From JBCCTX01 sp964468435 (GTDB lineage Bacteria; Bacteroidota; Bacteroidia; J057): a DNA stretch of 61,858 nt. Under the pieces are notes generated by a model, which saw only the letters and a program-made list of their open reading frames with translations, ran no database searches and was not told the origin of the DNA. Both the position numbers and the translations under genes were made by a program. Shown piece by piece: positions 51,527 through 60,581 of this stretch; the stretch's first letter is position 1, and each line of letters opens with the position of its first letter. The DNA lies in contig CAYXVE010000028.1 of NCBI GenBank assembly GCA_964468435.1, positions 1 to 61,858 of the forward strand, in the 5' to 3' direction.

Positions 51527-54256
51527 CTATTCCAATACCTTCACTACCCTTACACCCACATACTGTTGAGATCGATCAGGTACATGCTGATGTTCATCTG
51601 CATAATCATAGGCACTAAATCCCATGATTTTTTCCGCTCCATTCGCATCATACCATTCAGAGACATTTCCACCGAGATCATATAGTTTCGCCTCGCCTAT
51701 CTTAACCGGTTTAAAATTACCTACAGCCTTAATCAATGTCGCATCTACGGAGGAGAGTTTTTCCTTAAATGCTTTCACATCATCCATTGTAATATCATAT
51801 CCTGCCCAGTAGTGGATACTATTTTCATTTTTGGCAGCTTTTACAGCTTGCTTATGTAAAGCCTTACCTTCGGCTTCAATGGGTAAACGGTAAGTATCTC
51901 CTGTCAGCTCGCTTAGCCAGGACACATAGGCTTTTGCTTCTTCAAAACTCAAACCTGTAACCGGGTGATTAGCATGTAAAGTTGGATATTGATGATCGCT
52001 TTTGTATACTTTGTACTGAGCATTTGTCAATTCAAATTTAGCGAGGGCAATGGAGTCCTCTTGGACCGTAACCACCTCCGGCACCAGTTTTCCCTTGACC
52101 ATTTCCCCCAATATTCCATCCTGATGAGCACTTTTTTCCTTTTCCAGTAAACTCATTAATGGGCTGTCTTCCTTAACAGCTTCGTTCGTGTCCGGAGCCT
52201 TTCCGAAGAGGTGCTTGTCGATCCAGGCGATCTCTTCGTTCATTTTGCGAAGCTGATGCGTAAGTTTGGCCAATCCATGACGCTGTCCTGGAAACCAGAG
52301 AAAACGAACCGGCGCCTGATCGATCTGCTGCAGGGCGCGATAATATTCCCATCCCTGATCACGTGGCACGGCCCGGTCCTCACTCCCGTGAAAAATGATC
52401 GTGGGCGTTTTGACCTTTTCCATCTCAAATAAGGGAGAAAGTTCCAGGTAGGCTTCGTTGTAAGTTTTTCCATGGGTATTGTCCCAGGGAGCGCCTCCAA
52501 AATAGCTCTGATCAAAGGTAACCCCAAATCGGCAGGTACCATAATCAGAGGTCCAGTTGACATCACCGGCACCTGCAGCACATACCTTGAACTTATCCGG
52601 ATGTCTCACTGTGAGCATAGTCGAAATAATCGCTCCATTGGACCAGCCCATTACACCGAGTGAATCCTCATCGACCATCCCCTTATCTACCAGCATCTGT
52701 ATGCCGGAGAGCACATCTGGTAGCTCATATTCATAGTAATGCCCTTTGATAGACTCCACAAAATCCTGACCGTGTTTGCTGGAGCCATGATAGTTAGGTT
52801 TGAGTACAAAAGCACCCTTCTCAGCCAGTAAGTGCGGATAGGTACTCCATCTGTCGCTCCATCGATCCATGTCTACTCCCGATGGGCCGCCATGAATCGA
52901 CACAACCAAGGGGTATGCCCTACCCGCTTCATAATTCAGGGGGTAGTATAGAATGCCCGTTATCTCATCATCCAGTGCTCCTGTCCAGGTTACGACCTCG
53001 GATTGGGTAAGGGACTTCTTCTGTAAATGCTGATTGACTGTAGCAATTTCAGTTTTTCCGGAGAGGGTGGCCTCATTATTTCCGACCTCCAGGTCAGATA
53101 TCAGGTATGCAACGGGTTGGGAAGCCGTGGAATAGGTGTATACCAGCCGGTCATTTTCCCTGGCGACCTCGACGGGACTGATATGATCAGTCATATCTCC
53201 GGCAGAAAACGATAGTTTATTCCAGCTTTCCCCTGACTTTTTCAGGTATGCCAGTCCCATGGTAGCTCCCTGGGCCAGTGTAATCAGTACGTCATTGCCT
53301 ATGACTTCGTATCCCTGGCTCAATCCCCAGTCCCAGTCAATGTCAATCTGCTGAGCAGATTGTTCTTCCAGGTCAAAATAATGCAACAAGGTAATACCTG
53401 CACCTTCCCATTCGGGATTAGAGGACTGGACGGAACCGAAATAAAATCCTTTGCTATCTTCGCTAAAGGCAAAATTTCCAGGAGTCTGGTATCCTTCTTT
53501 CAGGATTTGCGTGGAAGTCCCCTCCGCCAGGTTCCACAGGTAGTAAGTGGGATCGGGATTGCCATCGGCTCCATAGTGAGGTGACATGGTATGCCGGGTG
53601 ACGATCCATTTTCCATCTTTTGAGACGGCATATTCACTGACTGGAAATTCATTGTCCGTCAGCCTACGGGTCGTTTGATCCTTGACATTGAAAGCAAATA
53701 CCCGGGAAGCCTTGAAATGATCCACGTCTTCTACGACTACGGTATTATCCTTTTTCTTTTCGTTTTCCAATTCGTACAGCGTCTTTCCCTCTTGGGCTGT
53801 AAAAGTCAGGGTAGAATCATTGAGCCACCTGAGATCTGAGATAGCGGTTTCGAAAGAATCGACTGCATAAGGTTCACCTCCCAGGGTACTCATGGCCCAT
53901 ATCGCCTTTCCCTTAGCCCGTGAGGAAAGAAAGTAAATGGTTTCCCCATCGGCAGAAAACAGGGGCGAACGGTCAGATTCCTTGCTGCGTGTAAGCTGGA
54001 TCTGTCTGGGATTACCCTTTTTGTCCTTTTGATCGGGCAGGGTCATCCATAGGTCTGAGACAAACTTATCTTCTTTTTTATCCGGCCTGGATTTCACCCA
54101 TACGATCGCCCTGGCTCCGGGTGCGATGTTGACATCTGATACTCGTTCCTGATTGACGACATCATCTGCCTTCCAGTTCTGATCTTGTGCGTGTAGCATT
54201 CCCCCTGTGAGTAAGAGGATACATAATAGGGTTGGGATATTTATCGACATAGACAT
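51527..54256 (-). CDS. S9 prolyl oligopeptidase fused to a sulfatase-modifying-factor-like domain
   Basis: This 909-residue exported protein has a signal peptide (about 1-23, ending MLHAQ). A WD-like beta-propeller lies at about 30-420. A peptidase S9 alpha/beta-hydrolase domain follows, with the nucleophile in GVMGWSNGAII (Ser near 539), Asp in HGSEDRAVP (about 628) and His in GQRHGLAKL. After a linker, residues about 729-909 match a short FGE/SUMF1-like domain: ALAKFELTNAQYKVY, HPVTGLSFEEAKAYVSWLSELTGDTYRLPIEAEGKA, LYDLGGNVSEW and YVGVRVVKVL. The paired cysteines of active FGE enzymes are absent, so this domain probably binds a ligand or partner. The peptidase should cut short peptides in the periplasm. 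The fusion is the odd feature. Confidence 0.88.
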   Translation of the reverse strand: MSMSINIPTLLCILLLTGGMLHAQDQNWKADDVVNQERVSDVNIAPGARAIVWVKSRPDKKEDKFVSDLWMTLPDQKDKKGNPRQIQLTRSKESDRSPLFSADGETIYFLSSRAKGKAIWAMSTLGGEPYAVDSFETAISDLRWLNDSTLTFTAQEGKTLYELENEKKKDNTVVVEDVDHFKASRVFAFNVKDQTTRRLTDNEFPVSEYAVSKDGKWIVTRHTMSPHYGADGNPDPTYYLWNLAEGTSTQILKEGYQTPGNFAFSEDSKGFYFGSVQSSNPEWEGAGITLLHYFDLEEQSAQQIDIDWDWGLSQGYEVIGNDVLITLAQGATMGLAYLKKSGESWNKLSFSAGDMTDHISPVEVARENDRLVYTYSTASQPVAYLISDLEVGNNEATLSGKTEIATVNQHLQKKSLTQSEVVTWTGALDDEITGILYYPLNYEAGRAYPLVVSIHGGPSGVDMDRWSDRWSTYPHLLAEKGAFVLKPNYHGSSKHGQDFVESIKGHYYEYELPDVLSGIQMLVDKGMVDEDSLGVMGWSNGAIISTMLTVRHPDKFKVCAAGAGDVNWTSDYGTCRFGVTFDQSYFGGAPWDNTHGKTYNEAYLELSPLFEMEKVKTPTIIFHGSEDRAVPRDQGWEYYRALQQIDQAPVRFLWFPGQRHGLAKLTHQLRKMNEEIAWIDKHLFGKAPDTNEAVKEDSPLMSLLEKEKSAHQDGILGEMVKGKLVPEVVTVQEDSIALAKFELTNAQYKVYKSDHQYPTLHANHPVTGLSFEEAKAYVSWLSELTGDTYRLPIEAEGKALHKQAVKAAKNENSIHYWAGYDITMDDVKAFKEKLSSVDATLIKAVGNFKPVKIGEAKLYDLGGNVSEWYDANGAEKIMGFSAYDYADEHQHVPDRSQQYVGVRVVKVLE

Positions 54257-55027
54257 AAAAATGATATAGTTAGTATAGATCAGCAGGAAAAATAAGCAAA
54301 AGGATTGAGAATGAGTAATGGGATGTAGGTTTCGCAGATTGAGGTCTGGGACGAAGATAATATCCTGTTGGTAACATCCTGCCGGATGTTTTTGCTAGAT
54401 GGATGGTATCTAGCTGCAAATCTGGCAAATTGCCTCTTCAAACCAGAAATCGTTCAGAACGAAATTCAGGATAGGGATAGGCTGCGGTCTATCCATCCTC
54501 ATGGGATCCCAAATGTAAACCAGGAATGAGGTTCCGATATGTAATCAATTAGGCTATATCATTACCTAACTATGGTACCTGTTATAGTCCTCACTACAAT
54601 GGACATAGGCCGCCAAGCGTATATTCGCTTAATTTACTGACAACCAAACCATTACACCTTATCCAGAAAACCTTATTGGGGATGTTTTTCATATGTCAAA
54701 GACCTATTTGAGATGAATTTCAAGGCTTTTCCGAAAATGTAACGTATTCATAATCAGTTAGTTATTATACGTTTTCCGGGAGACATTTACAAATTGATAC
54801 CCGGAACGAGTTTTAATCATGGCTATTTTGCTCTTATAAAGTTACACATTTTGAATGTACAGAAAAAGACCCAACAGAAAAAGGTAATGTTCAGTACCTC
54901 CCTACCTGATTCGTTCATACCCATCAGACAAAACGTATGCCTGTTCAATATTTTTCAAAAAATTATTTACTTTTTGGGAAGTTTCAAACATATCATGTAT
55001 ATTTCAAATCAAACATAATATTTGTGT
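54257..55027. other. Intergenic region of 771 bp before the CRISPR-Cas operon
   Basis: This is the longest gene-free stretch of the window, between the divergent S9 peptidase and cas6. I found no CRISPR repeat unit, no tRNA and no convincing gene; a 74-codon frame at 54794-55018 resembles nothing. It contains a 7-bp inverted repeat (54774-54780 and 54800-54806, TTCCGGG/CCCGGAA). A 12-mer TGGGACGAAGAT near 54347 also occurs near 37797 in another intergenic region. The end carries a promoter-like pair for cas6. Confidence 0.6.
54973..55005 (+). promoter_or_regulatory. Candidate promoter of the type III-A cas operon
   Basis: TTTG at 54973-54976 and TATATTTC at 54998-55005 (seven of eight positions of TAnnTTTG) are separated by 21 bp. 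The pair ends 22 bp before the cas6 ATG. A looser box (TAATATTTG, three-base spacer) lies closer, at about 55016-55024, but would leave almost no leader. Confidence 0.4.
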
Positions 55028-55783
55028 ATGAACGACAGCCCTAACGGATACTCACTTCCATATAATACAATCACCAGTTTAACACATATCCAGGTCCTGC
55101 AGGTCATCTTCGACATCATCCTGGCTCCTGAAGATCTCTATGCATTCCGGGGAGCACTCTCTGAGCGGGTTGGACATGAACACGACTGGTTTCACAATCA
55201 CAACAACGATGATTCGGAACACCAGTTTCACTATCGATACCCGCTCATCCAATACAAGTTACGGGGCAACCAACCTATGCTGGTCTGCATTGCCCAGGGG
55301 GTACAGGCAGCTCGTATGTTTTTTGAGCAGCAGGACTGGAGCCTGACCATGAAGGGTATGTACCGCCCCATGGAGATCGATGAACTGCGACTCAAAAAGT
55401 ACCCTGTAGAGGTCAAAGACCTGGAAGAAGGACTACCCTACAGCTATCGCCTTAAATACTGGCAGGCGCTCAATCAGGATAACTATCGCCGCTACAATGA
55501 GTTGGAAGGCTTACGGGAGATCGTGGACTTTCTCGAACCCTTGCTAGCCAATCATCTGATTTCCTTTGCCAAGGGGATTTCCTGGCAGATTCCCGGGCGC
55601 TTCGAAGTACAGATCACGGAAATGTATCCTACACGATTTCCCAGATTCAAGGAAATCCATACTTTAGCGTTTAATTTCAATTTTGATACCAATCTCTTAC
55701 TCCCAGATTATATTGGGCTTGGCAAAGGAGCCAGCCTGGGCTATGGTACCATCACCCGCATCAAACGAAAAAGATATTCATGA
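55028..55783 (+). CDS. cas6: CRISPR-associated endoribonuclease Cas6
   Basis: This 251-residue repeat-RNA processing nuclease cuts the CRISPR transcript within each repeat. The C-terminal glycine-rich loop LGKGASLGYGTI is the hallmark of the family, and two RAMP-like halves can be followed before it. A His-rich loop (HEHDWFHNHNND, near residues 53-64) is striking and may hold catalytic or metal residues. ATG 55028 is preferred over TTG 55022. The stop overlaps the cas10 start by four bases (ATGA). It is the first gene of the operon. By eye its GC content resembles the host genes to the left and is higher than that of most of cas10. Confidence 0.88.
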   Translation: MNDSPNGYSLPYNTITSLTHIQVLQVIFDIILAPEDLYAFRGALSERVGHEHDWFHNHNNDDSEHQFHYRYPLIQYKLRGNQPMLVCIAQGVQAARMFFEQQDWSLTMKGMYRPMEIDELRLKKYPVEVKDLEEGLPYSYRLKYWQALNQDNYRRYNELEGLREIVDFLEPLLANHLISFAKGISWQIPGRFEVQITEMYPTRFPRFKEIHTLAFNFNFDTNLLLPDYIGLGKGASLGYGTITRIKRKRYS

Positions 55784-58278
55784 CCCAATCGCAATTTGAC
55801 CTATATGTAACCGCCTTGCTCAAAAGTATCTGGCAGAAAGATACACCCGCCCCCGATTGCCTGGGCGTGAAGGTGGAGGAGGTGTATGAGCAGTATACTA
55901 AAAATCAAATTTCATTGAGGCAGTGTATCTCAGAAACCCATTATGAATTATTAGACGATTGTCATATATCTATTGAATCCAGACAAATACTTTCTCCTTT
56001 TTCGTTTCTAAAAAATAGCTCACAACATTTTGTTTCATCTTTTCAGCTATCATTAGACAGAAATTTCTTATTTCCCACGGATAAAATTGACGAGGGGAAA
56101 TCTCATCAAGAGCTGCTCAATGAGCTTAAAAATAGGATTGAATCATTGTCAAGTGAAGAACATGAAGTCAATAACTATTTCAGAGTTTCTGAGATGCTGT
56201 TGTCAATGTTACAATACTATACCTCATCAGTTTCTGTAGGAACTTCAGGTGCAAGTTTGTTTGATTTTGCCCGACTTACAGCGGCAATCGTATTCTGTAA
56301 ATGGATAGATGAGTTTTCATCGGAACATTGCTTGTTTGTGAAAGCAGATTTTTCAGGAATTCAGGATTTTATTTTTGATGTCATTTCTAAGGGCGCTGCA
56401 AAGTCCTTAAAGTCGAGATCATTGAGGGTGCAATTAGTTTCTATCCTGACAACAGATTATTTGTTGCAAGAATTGCAGCTTAGTCCTGCAAATCTGATAT
56501 ATAATGGAGGTGGAAATTTTTATCTACTTGCCCCGCATACACTGCAAAATGATTTAGTTAATCACATTAAAAAAATCCGGAGAGAATTAATAAATATTCA
56601 AAAGGACCTAGACCCTGATCAAGACCCTCTAAGTAGAGGACTTCCTCATCTTGAAACCCTCCAGGTATACACGGGATATACGGAAGTTAGCTTTAAAGAA
56701 ATGCGTAGAGAATTTGGGCAATCATGGAAGAAAGTTGAAAATGAATTAAAACGTCAACGTCTCAAGCCTTATCATACAGAAGATTGGAGTTTGCTATTTG
56801 AAAATCCTCTTCCGTTGACTAGTCAGACTGTAAGAAGAGAAGCAGAACAATCCTTTTACAAAAAGGAATCTAAAAAAATTAATTACTTCAAAGGATACAG
56901 ACTCAAAACACATAATGGCAAATGGAGTGAACGTCAAAAAGTAAGTGTAGGTGATCATGATCATGCTTTCAAATATATACGGCATCCCTTTTCAACCTGT
57001 GGAAGGACCTTTGATCTGATATGGAAGGAGAAGAACCTAAAAGAATTACATAACGAAGCTCTTAAGCACATTCTTTATACTCATACCATAATCAACAACC
57101 CCCAACAAGCTATTGAAGGAGAAAACGGTTCAACTGCAGAGATTCCTAAACCCTTTATTTTGCTGGTAAAAGACTTACCCCGGTGGAAAGAAAAGCTATT
57201 GAATGATGATGAAATAGAAGTGAGAGTGAAGCAAAAAAAACAAACTCTCAAAGGTCTACTAGATGAAGAGGATGATCAAGATGATCATGACGAAGAGTTG
57301 ATCAGATTAGATCAAATCATTGAATTTGGCTACCTAAGTATGTTTGCTGAGATGCGTACCGGAACAGATAAACTGGGAGTATTGAAAATGGATGTGGATG
57401 ATCTTGGCAAGATATTCCAGACGGGTATTAATTCTGATTATCAGACACTGATTCATACATCGGGTATTTCCAGATCGTTGAAATGGTTTTTTGAGGGGTA
57501 TATGAATACTTTGTTAGATACCCCGGTAGCAAAAGGTCTAAATAGGCTTTATGGAGATGAAGAAAGAAGTAAGCTAAACACGTACCAAAACAGAAATTCA
57601 AGAGGAGAAGTATTTGACTCTGAACTCACGTTTAGAGATAATCTCTATGTGATTTTTTCGGGGGGAGATGATTTCTTTCTGGTAGGTGCTTGGGATATTG
57701 TCATTGAGTTTGCAAGAATAATCCATAAAGAATTCAAAGCCTTTACACAGGGGCAAGTAACAATTTCTGCCGGCTTTATTATGGTAGACCCCAAATTTCC
57801 TGTGATCCGCTTTGTTCAACTTGTGGAAGAGGAAGGGTTGGATGAAGCTAAAAAGAAGCCTAATAAAAATAGTATATCAATATTGGGACAAGTTCTGACA
57901 TGGGATGAGTTCGATAAAGCTATCGAAATCAGAAATACCCTCTTTGATCTGGTAGTGCATAAAGGAGAATCAAGAGCGATTATACATAAGGTAAGAAAAA
58001 GTATGAAGGGTTATGAACGTTTACAAAGCGAAATAAAGCGGAAGAACAAAATATCGCTTCCCAGACTTTGGAGGTTGGCATATTATTTAAGAGATGTGAA
58101 AAAAGAAAATAAGCCTCAAGTCAAAGCAGAAATCATTCTTAAATATGAAGATTTGTTATCAAAAGCGCTTCAACATAAAGATCAGGAGGCCAATCCTGCA
58201 TTGATCGCAGTAGGGGCACGCCTTGCTGAATTCATGACCAAACCAATAAAATCTATAAACCAATGGGAAAATCAATAG
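55780..58278 (+). CDS. cas10: Type III-A effector subunit Cas10/Csm1 without visible HD motif
   Basis: This 832-residue large subunit of the Csm complex should make cyclic oligoadenylates when target RNA binds. Markers are SLFDFARLTAAIVF near 159, ADFSGIQDFIFD near 189 (first palm), NGGGNFYLLAPH near 242, LKMDVDDLGKIF near 538 and the GGDD motif in FSGGDDFFLVGAWD (628-631), followed by the helical D4 domain. The region before residue 155 is short and shows no HD nuclease motif, so target-activated single-strand DNA cutting is probably lost while cyclase activity is kept. GC content falls visibly after about codon 40. The stop overlaps csm2 by 16 bp. Confidence 0.93.
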   Translation: MTQSQFDLYVTALLKSIWQKDTPAPDCLGVKVEEVYEQYTKNQISLRQCISETHYELLDDCHISIESRQILSPFSFLKNSSQHFVSSFQLSLDRNFLFPTDKIDEGKSHQELLNELKNRIESLSSEEHEVNNYFRVSEMLLSMLQYYTSSVSVGTSGASLFDFARLTAAIVFCKWIDEFSSEHCLFVKADFSGIQDFIFDVISKGAAKSLKSRSLRVQLVSILTTDYLLQELQLSPANLIYNGGGNFYLLAPHTLQNDLVNHIKKIRRELINIQKDLDPDQDPLSRGLPHLETLQVYTGYTEVSFKEMRREFGQSWKKVENELKRQRLKPYHTEDWSLLFENPLPLTSQTVRREAEQSFYKKESKKINYFKGYRLKTHNGKWSERQKVSVGDHDHAFKYIRHPFSTCGRTFDLIWKEKNLKELHNEALKHILYTHTIINNPQQAIEGENGSTAEIPKPFILLVKDLPRWKEKLLNDDEIEVRVKQKKQTLKGLLDEEDDQDDHDEELIRLDQIIEFGYLSMFAEMRTGTDKLGVLKMDVDDLGKIFQTGINSDYQTLIHTSGISRSLKWFFEGYMNTLLDTPVAKGLNRLYGDEERSKLNTYQNRNSRGEVFDSELTFRDNLYVIFSGGDDFFLVGAWDIVIEFARIIHKEFKAFTQGQVTISAGFIMVDPKFPVIRFVQLVEEEGLDEAKKKPNKNSISILGQVLTWDEFDKAIEIRNTLFDLVVHKGESRAIIHKVRKSMKGYERLQSEIKRKNKISLPRLWRLAYYLRDVKKENKPQVKAEIILKYEDLLSKALQHKDQEANPALIAVGARLAEFMTKPIKSINQWENQ

Positions 58279-58685
58279 ACGACGCCAAAAAAATTTACGG
58301 TAAGTACTACGATCAATTGCTAAACATAGAAACTTTAGTAGAAAGTGATCAATCTGAGGACGGTAAGACCTTAAATGAAATCATCAACAGAACAGACCGA
58401 TTGGTAAATCAACTCGGAAGACATATTTCTACTTCTCAGTTGCGCAACATATACGCAAAAATCAAGGGGATTAAGCACCCCAATCAAGCCATAATGCTCA
58501 GGCCTAAACTTGCCTATGTTGCTGCAAGACAAAGAAATAACGACGCGAGAGTTATCCCAAATTTTATTAATGAACAATTGAATTTATTGGTTACAGAAGA
58601 TGATAATAAGGATAAAATCAGACTTAAAAGCCTCAAAACGCTCGTAGAAATGATTGTAGCCTACCATAAATCTCACTTCAACTAA
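58263..58685 (+). CDS. csm2: Csm2 (type III-A small subunit)
   Basis: This 140-residue, mostly helical protein contains LNEIINRTDRLVNQLGRHISTSQLRNIYAKIKGI in the first half and RPKLAYVAARQRNNDARVIPNFINEQLNLL in the second, the usual Csm2 text. Csm2 subunits line the inner groove of the effector complex beside target RNA. It overlaps the end of cas10 by 16 bp, so translation is probably coupled, and ends 11 bp before csm3. Confidence 0.9.
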   Translation: MGKSIDDAKKIYGKYYDQLLNIETLVESDQSEDGKTLNEIINRTDRLVNQLGRHISTSQLRNIYAKIKGIKHPNQAIMLRPKLAYVAARQRNNDARVIPNFINEQLNLLVTEDDNKDKIRLKSLKTLVEMIVAYHKSHFN

Positions 58686-58696
58686 CAGCAACACTT

Positions 58697-59515
58697 ATGG
58701 AAGAACAAATAAAACAAGCAATGACTCGGTTTTTAGGAAAAGCATTTATTAAAGGAAGTATAGTGGTAAAGACAGGGCTACATATTGGAGGTTCTAAAAC
58801 CTCACTTGATATAGGAGGACTGGATCTTAGTGTAATTAAAACCGCAGAAAAAGAAGTACCCTTTATTCCAGGAAGTTCTTTGAAAGGAAAACTCCGTTCA
58901 CTGTTAGCCAGGGAAGTTGGAAGCCAGGATGTTGATTCAGACTTAGCCTATCATGCAGACCTATTTGAAATATTTGGTTTTCCCGCAAGCAATACTGAAG
59001 ATGAACCTAATGGAGGGATATCTCAAAAATATACCTCTACACGACTTCTGGTAAGAGATGCTTTTCTTAATACACAACCCTTTAAGGATGAAGAGTTTCA
59101 GAACCTTGATTTTGAATACACAGAAGAAAAGTGGGAAAATACCATAGATCGCAGAACGGGCAAAGCCCTTCATCCCAGACAGCTGGAAAGGGTTCCGGCA
59201 GGAGCAGAATTTACTTTTTCTATGGTTTATAATGTGTTTGATGATTTTATAAAGCAAAATGAGGATCAAATAAATATTTACAAATGTAATTGGCATTTGG
59301 GGCAGATAAGAAAAGCGATGAAATATTTGGAAGATGATTATCTGGGAGGGCATGGATCCAGAGGGTATGGTCAAATTTCTTTTAAAAATGTCGAATTAAG
59401 CATCAAGAAGGTAGCAGATTATGAGACAAATGCACAGAATGAGCCTGCTTTAATCAGCGCATTCTGGGAGTCGGATCAAATACCTGAGATCCACAGCCAA
59501 ATGAACCTCAAATAA
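58697..59515 (+). CDS. csm3: Csm3 (backbone RAMP ribonuclease)
   Basis: This 272-residue RAMP protein forms the crRNA-holding backbone and cuts target RNA at 6-base steps. The N-terminus shows VVKTGLHIGGSKTSLDIGGLDLSVIK and FIPGSSLKGKLRSLL. Asp43 in GGLDLSVIK sits where the catalytic Asp of Csm3 is found (Asp33 in Streptococcus thermophilus), so slicing should be intact. The later YLGGHGSRGYGQISF is the glycine-rich RAMP loop. The RTGKALHPRQLERVPAGAEF segment is typical. It lies 10 bp before csm4. Confidence 0.95.
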   Translation: MEEQIKQAMTRFLGKAFIKGSIVVKTGLHIGGSKTSLDIGGLDLSVIKTAEKEVPFIPGSSLKGKLRSLLAREVGSQDVDSDLAYHADLFEIFGFPASNTEDEPNGGISQKYTSTRLLVRDAFLNTQPFKDEEFQNLDFEYTEEKWENTIDRRTGKALHPRQLERVPAGAEFTFSMVYNVFDDFIKQNEDQINIYKCNWHLGQIRKAMKYLEDDYLGGHGSRGYGQISFKNVELSIKKVADYETNAQNEPALISAFWESDQIPEIHSQMNLK

Positions 59516-59525
59516 GAATCATGAT

Positions 59526-60581
59526 ATGAAAGCCATTGTACTTAAGTGTCCGCCTCATAATCAATTCAGGTTGGGGGTCAACTCTTTGAATAATACGCTG
59601 AACTTTATCCATTCGGATACACTATATTCAGCAATATTGAACACACATGCCATGATGTATGGAAAAGGTGATACAGATACCCTAAACACAACCTTAAAAG
59701 ATTCCAAACACATTAAGTTCTCATCTGCATTTCATTGCCTTGAGTATCAAGCAGAAGAAGGAACTGAGTACCTTTTTTTTCTTCCAGTTCCCATTACATA
59801 TGTATTAGCTGATACCACCCACATAAAAACCTTAAAAAAAATCAAATTTATCTCAAAGGGAATTTGGGAGAAGGGCCTTTCTGCCAAAGAACTTCTAAAA
59901 ATGCCCATTCTAGGTAAATCACATGTATTAACCTGGGAAGAGCTGGAAAAATTAAGGATAATTGACAAAAATAAAATTGACAAGAGCATTCCAACACAGT
60001 TTAGTAAGGCCAATCTGGTTGAAGAGATCAATTATCCAAAAGTACATGTAAGGAAAGAAGGCCAGGAAGCAGCTTATTATACCCAGACACATTTACAACT
60101 ACAACAACTATATAATCTAGAAGGGAAACCTTTATCAACCCACTTTTACTTTTTAGCAGATGGGTTGGATGAAAATAGGGATTTTCAATTGATGGGAGCT
60201 ATTAGAATGTTGGTAGATGAAGGTATAGGAGGAGAGCGATCTAATGGAGCAGGTTATTTTCAAGCATTGGATGAAGTGGATTTTATCCTTTCCAACCCAA
60301 CAAAAGTAACCCATCAATGTACCCTCTCGCTTTCTATACCAGAAAATGAACAGGCTTTTCAATCCTATGAATATTACAATCTAATCGTAAGAGGAGGAGG
60401 ATCTATGGCAGGTGAAGAATCGAGGTCCAAAACTCACTATCGCAGGCAAATACGAATGATACAGGAAGGTGCAATGATCAAAAATGATTTACAGCACCCA
60501 AATGGTGCATGTTTAGAAATTGCCAAAGACAAGTGGAGATTTGGTATCACCATGACAATTCCATTTTGCTATGAAGTCTAA
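59526..60581 (+). CDS. csm4: Csm4 (crRNA 5'-handle RAMP subunit)
   Basis: This 351-residue RAMP protein caps the 5' end of the crRNA and binds Cas10. It begins with the Csm4 pattern FRLGVNSLNNTLNFIHSDTLYSAILN. The glycine-rich loop is DEGIGGERSNGAGYFQAL near 235. The end reads RGGGSMAGEESRSKTHYRRQIRMIQEGAMI, common in the family. The length is in the usual range. Its last 11 bases overlap the csm5 start. Confidence 0.92.
   Translation: MKAIVLKCPPHNQFRLGVNSLNNTLNFIHSDTLYSAILNTHAMMYGKGDTDTLNTTLKDSKHIKFSSAFHCLEYQAEEGTEYLFFLPVPITYVLADTTHIKTLKKIKFISKGIWEKGLSAKELLKMPILGKSHVLTWEELEKLRIIDKNKIDKSIPTQFSKANLVEEINYPKVHVRKEGQEAAYYTQTHLQLQQLYNLEGKPLSTHFYFLADGLDENRDFQLMGAIRMLVDEGIGGERSNGAGYFQALDEVDFILSNPTKVTHQCTLSLSIPENEQAFQSYEYYNLIVRGGGSMAGEESRSKTHYRRQIRMIQEGAMIKNDLQHPNGACLEIAKDKWRFGITMTIPFCYEV

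Noticed and set aside
54794..55018. 74-codon open frame upstream of cas6
   Set aside because: It starts with TTG, has no family resemblance or coding bias, and overlaps the region that carries the likely cas promoter.
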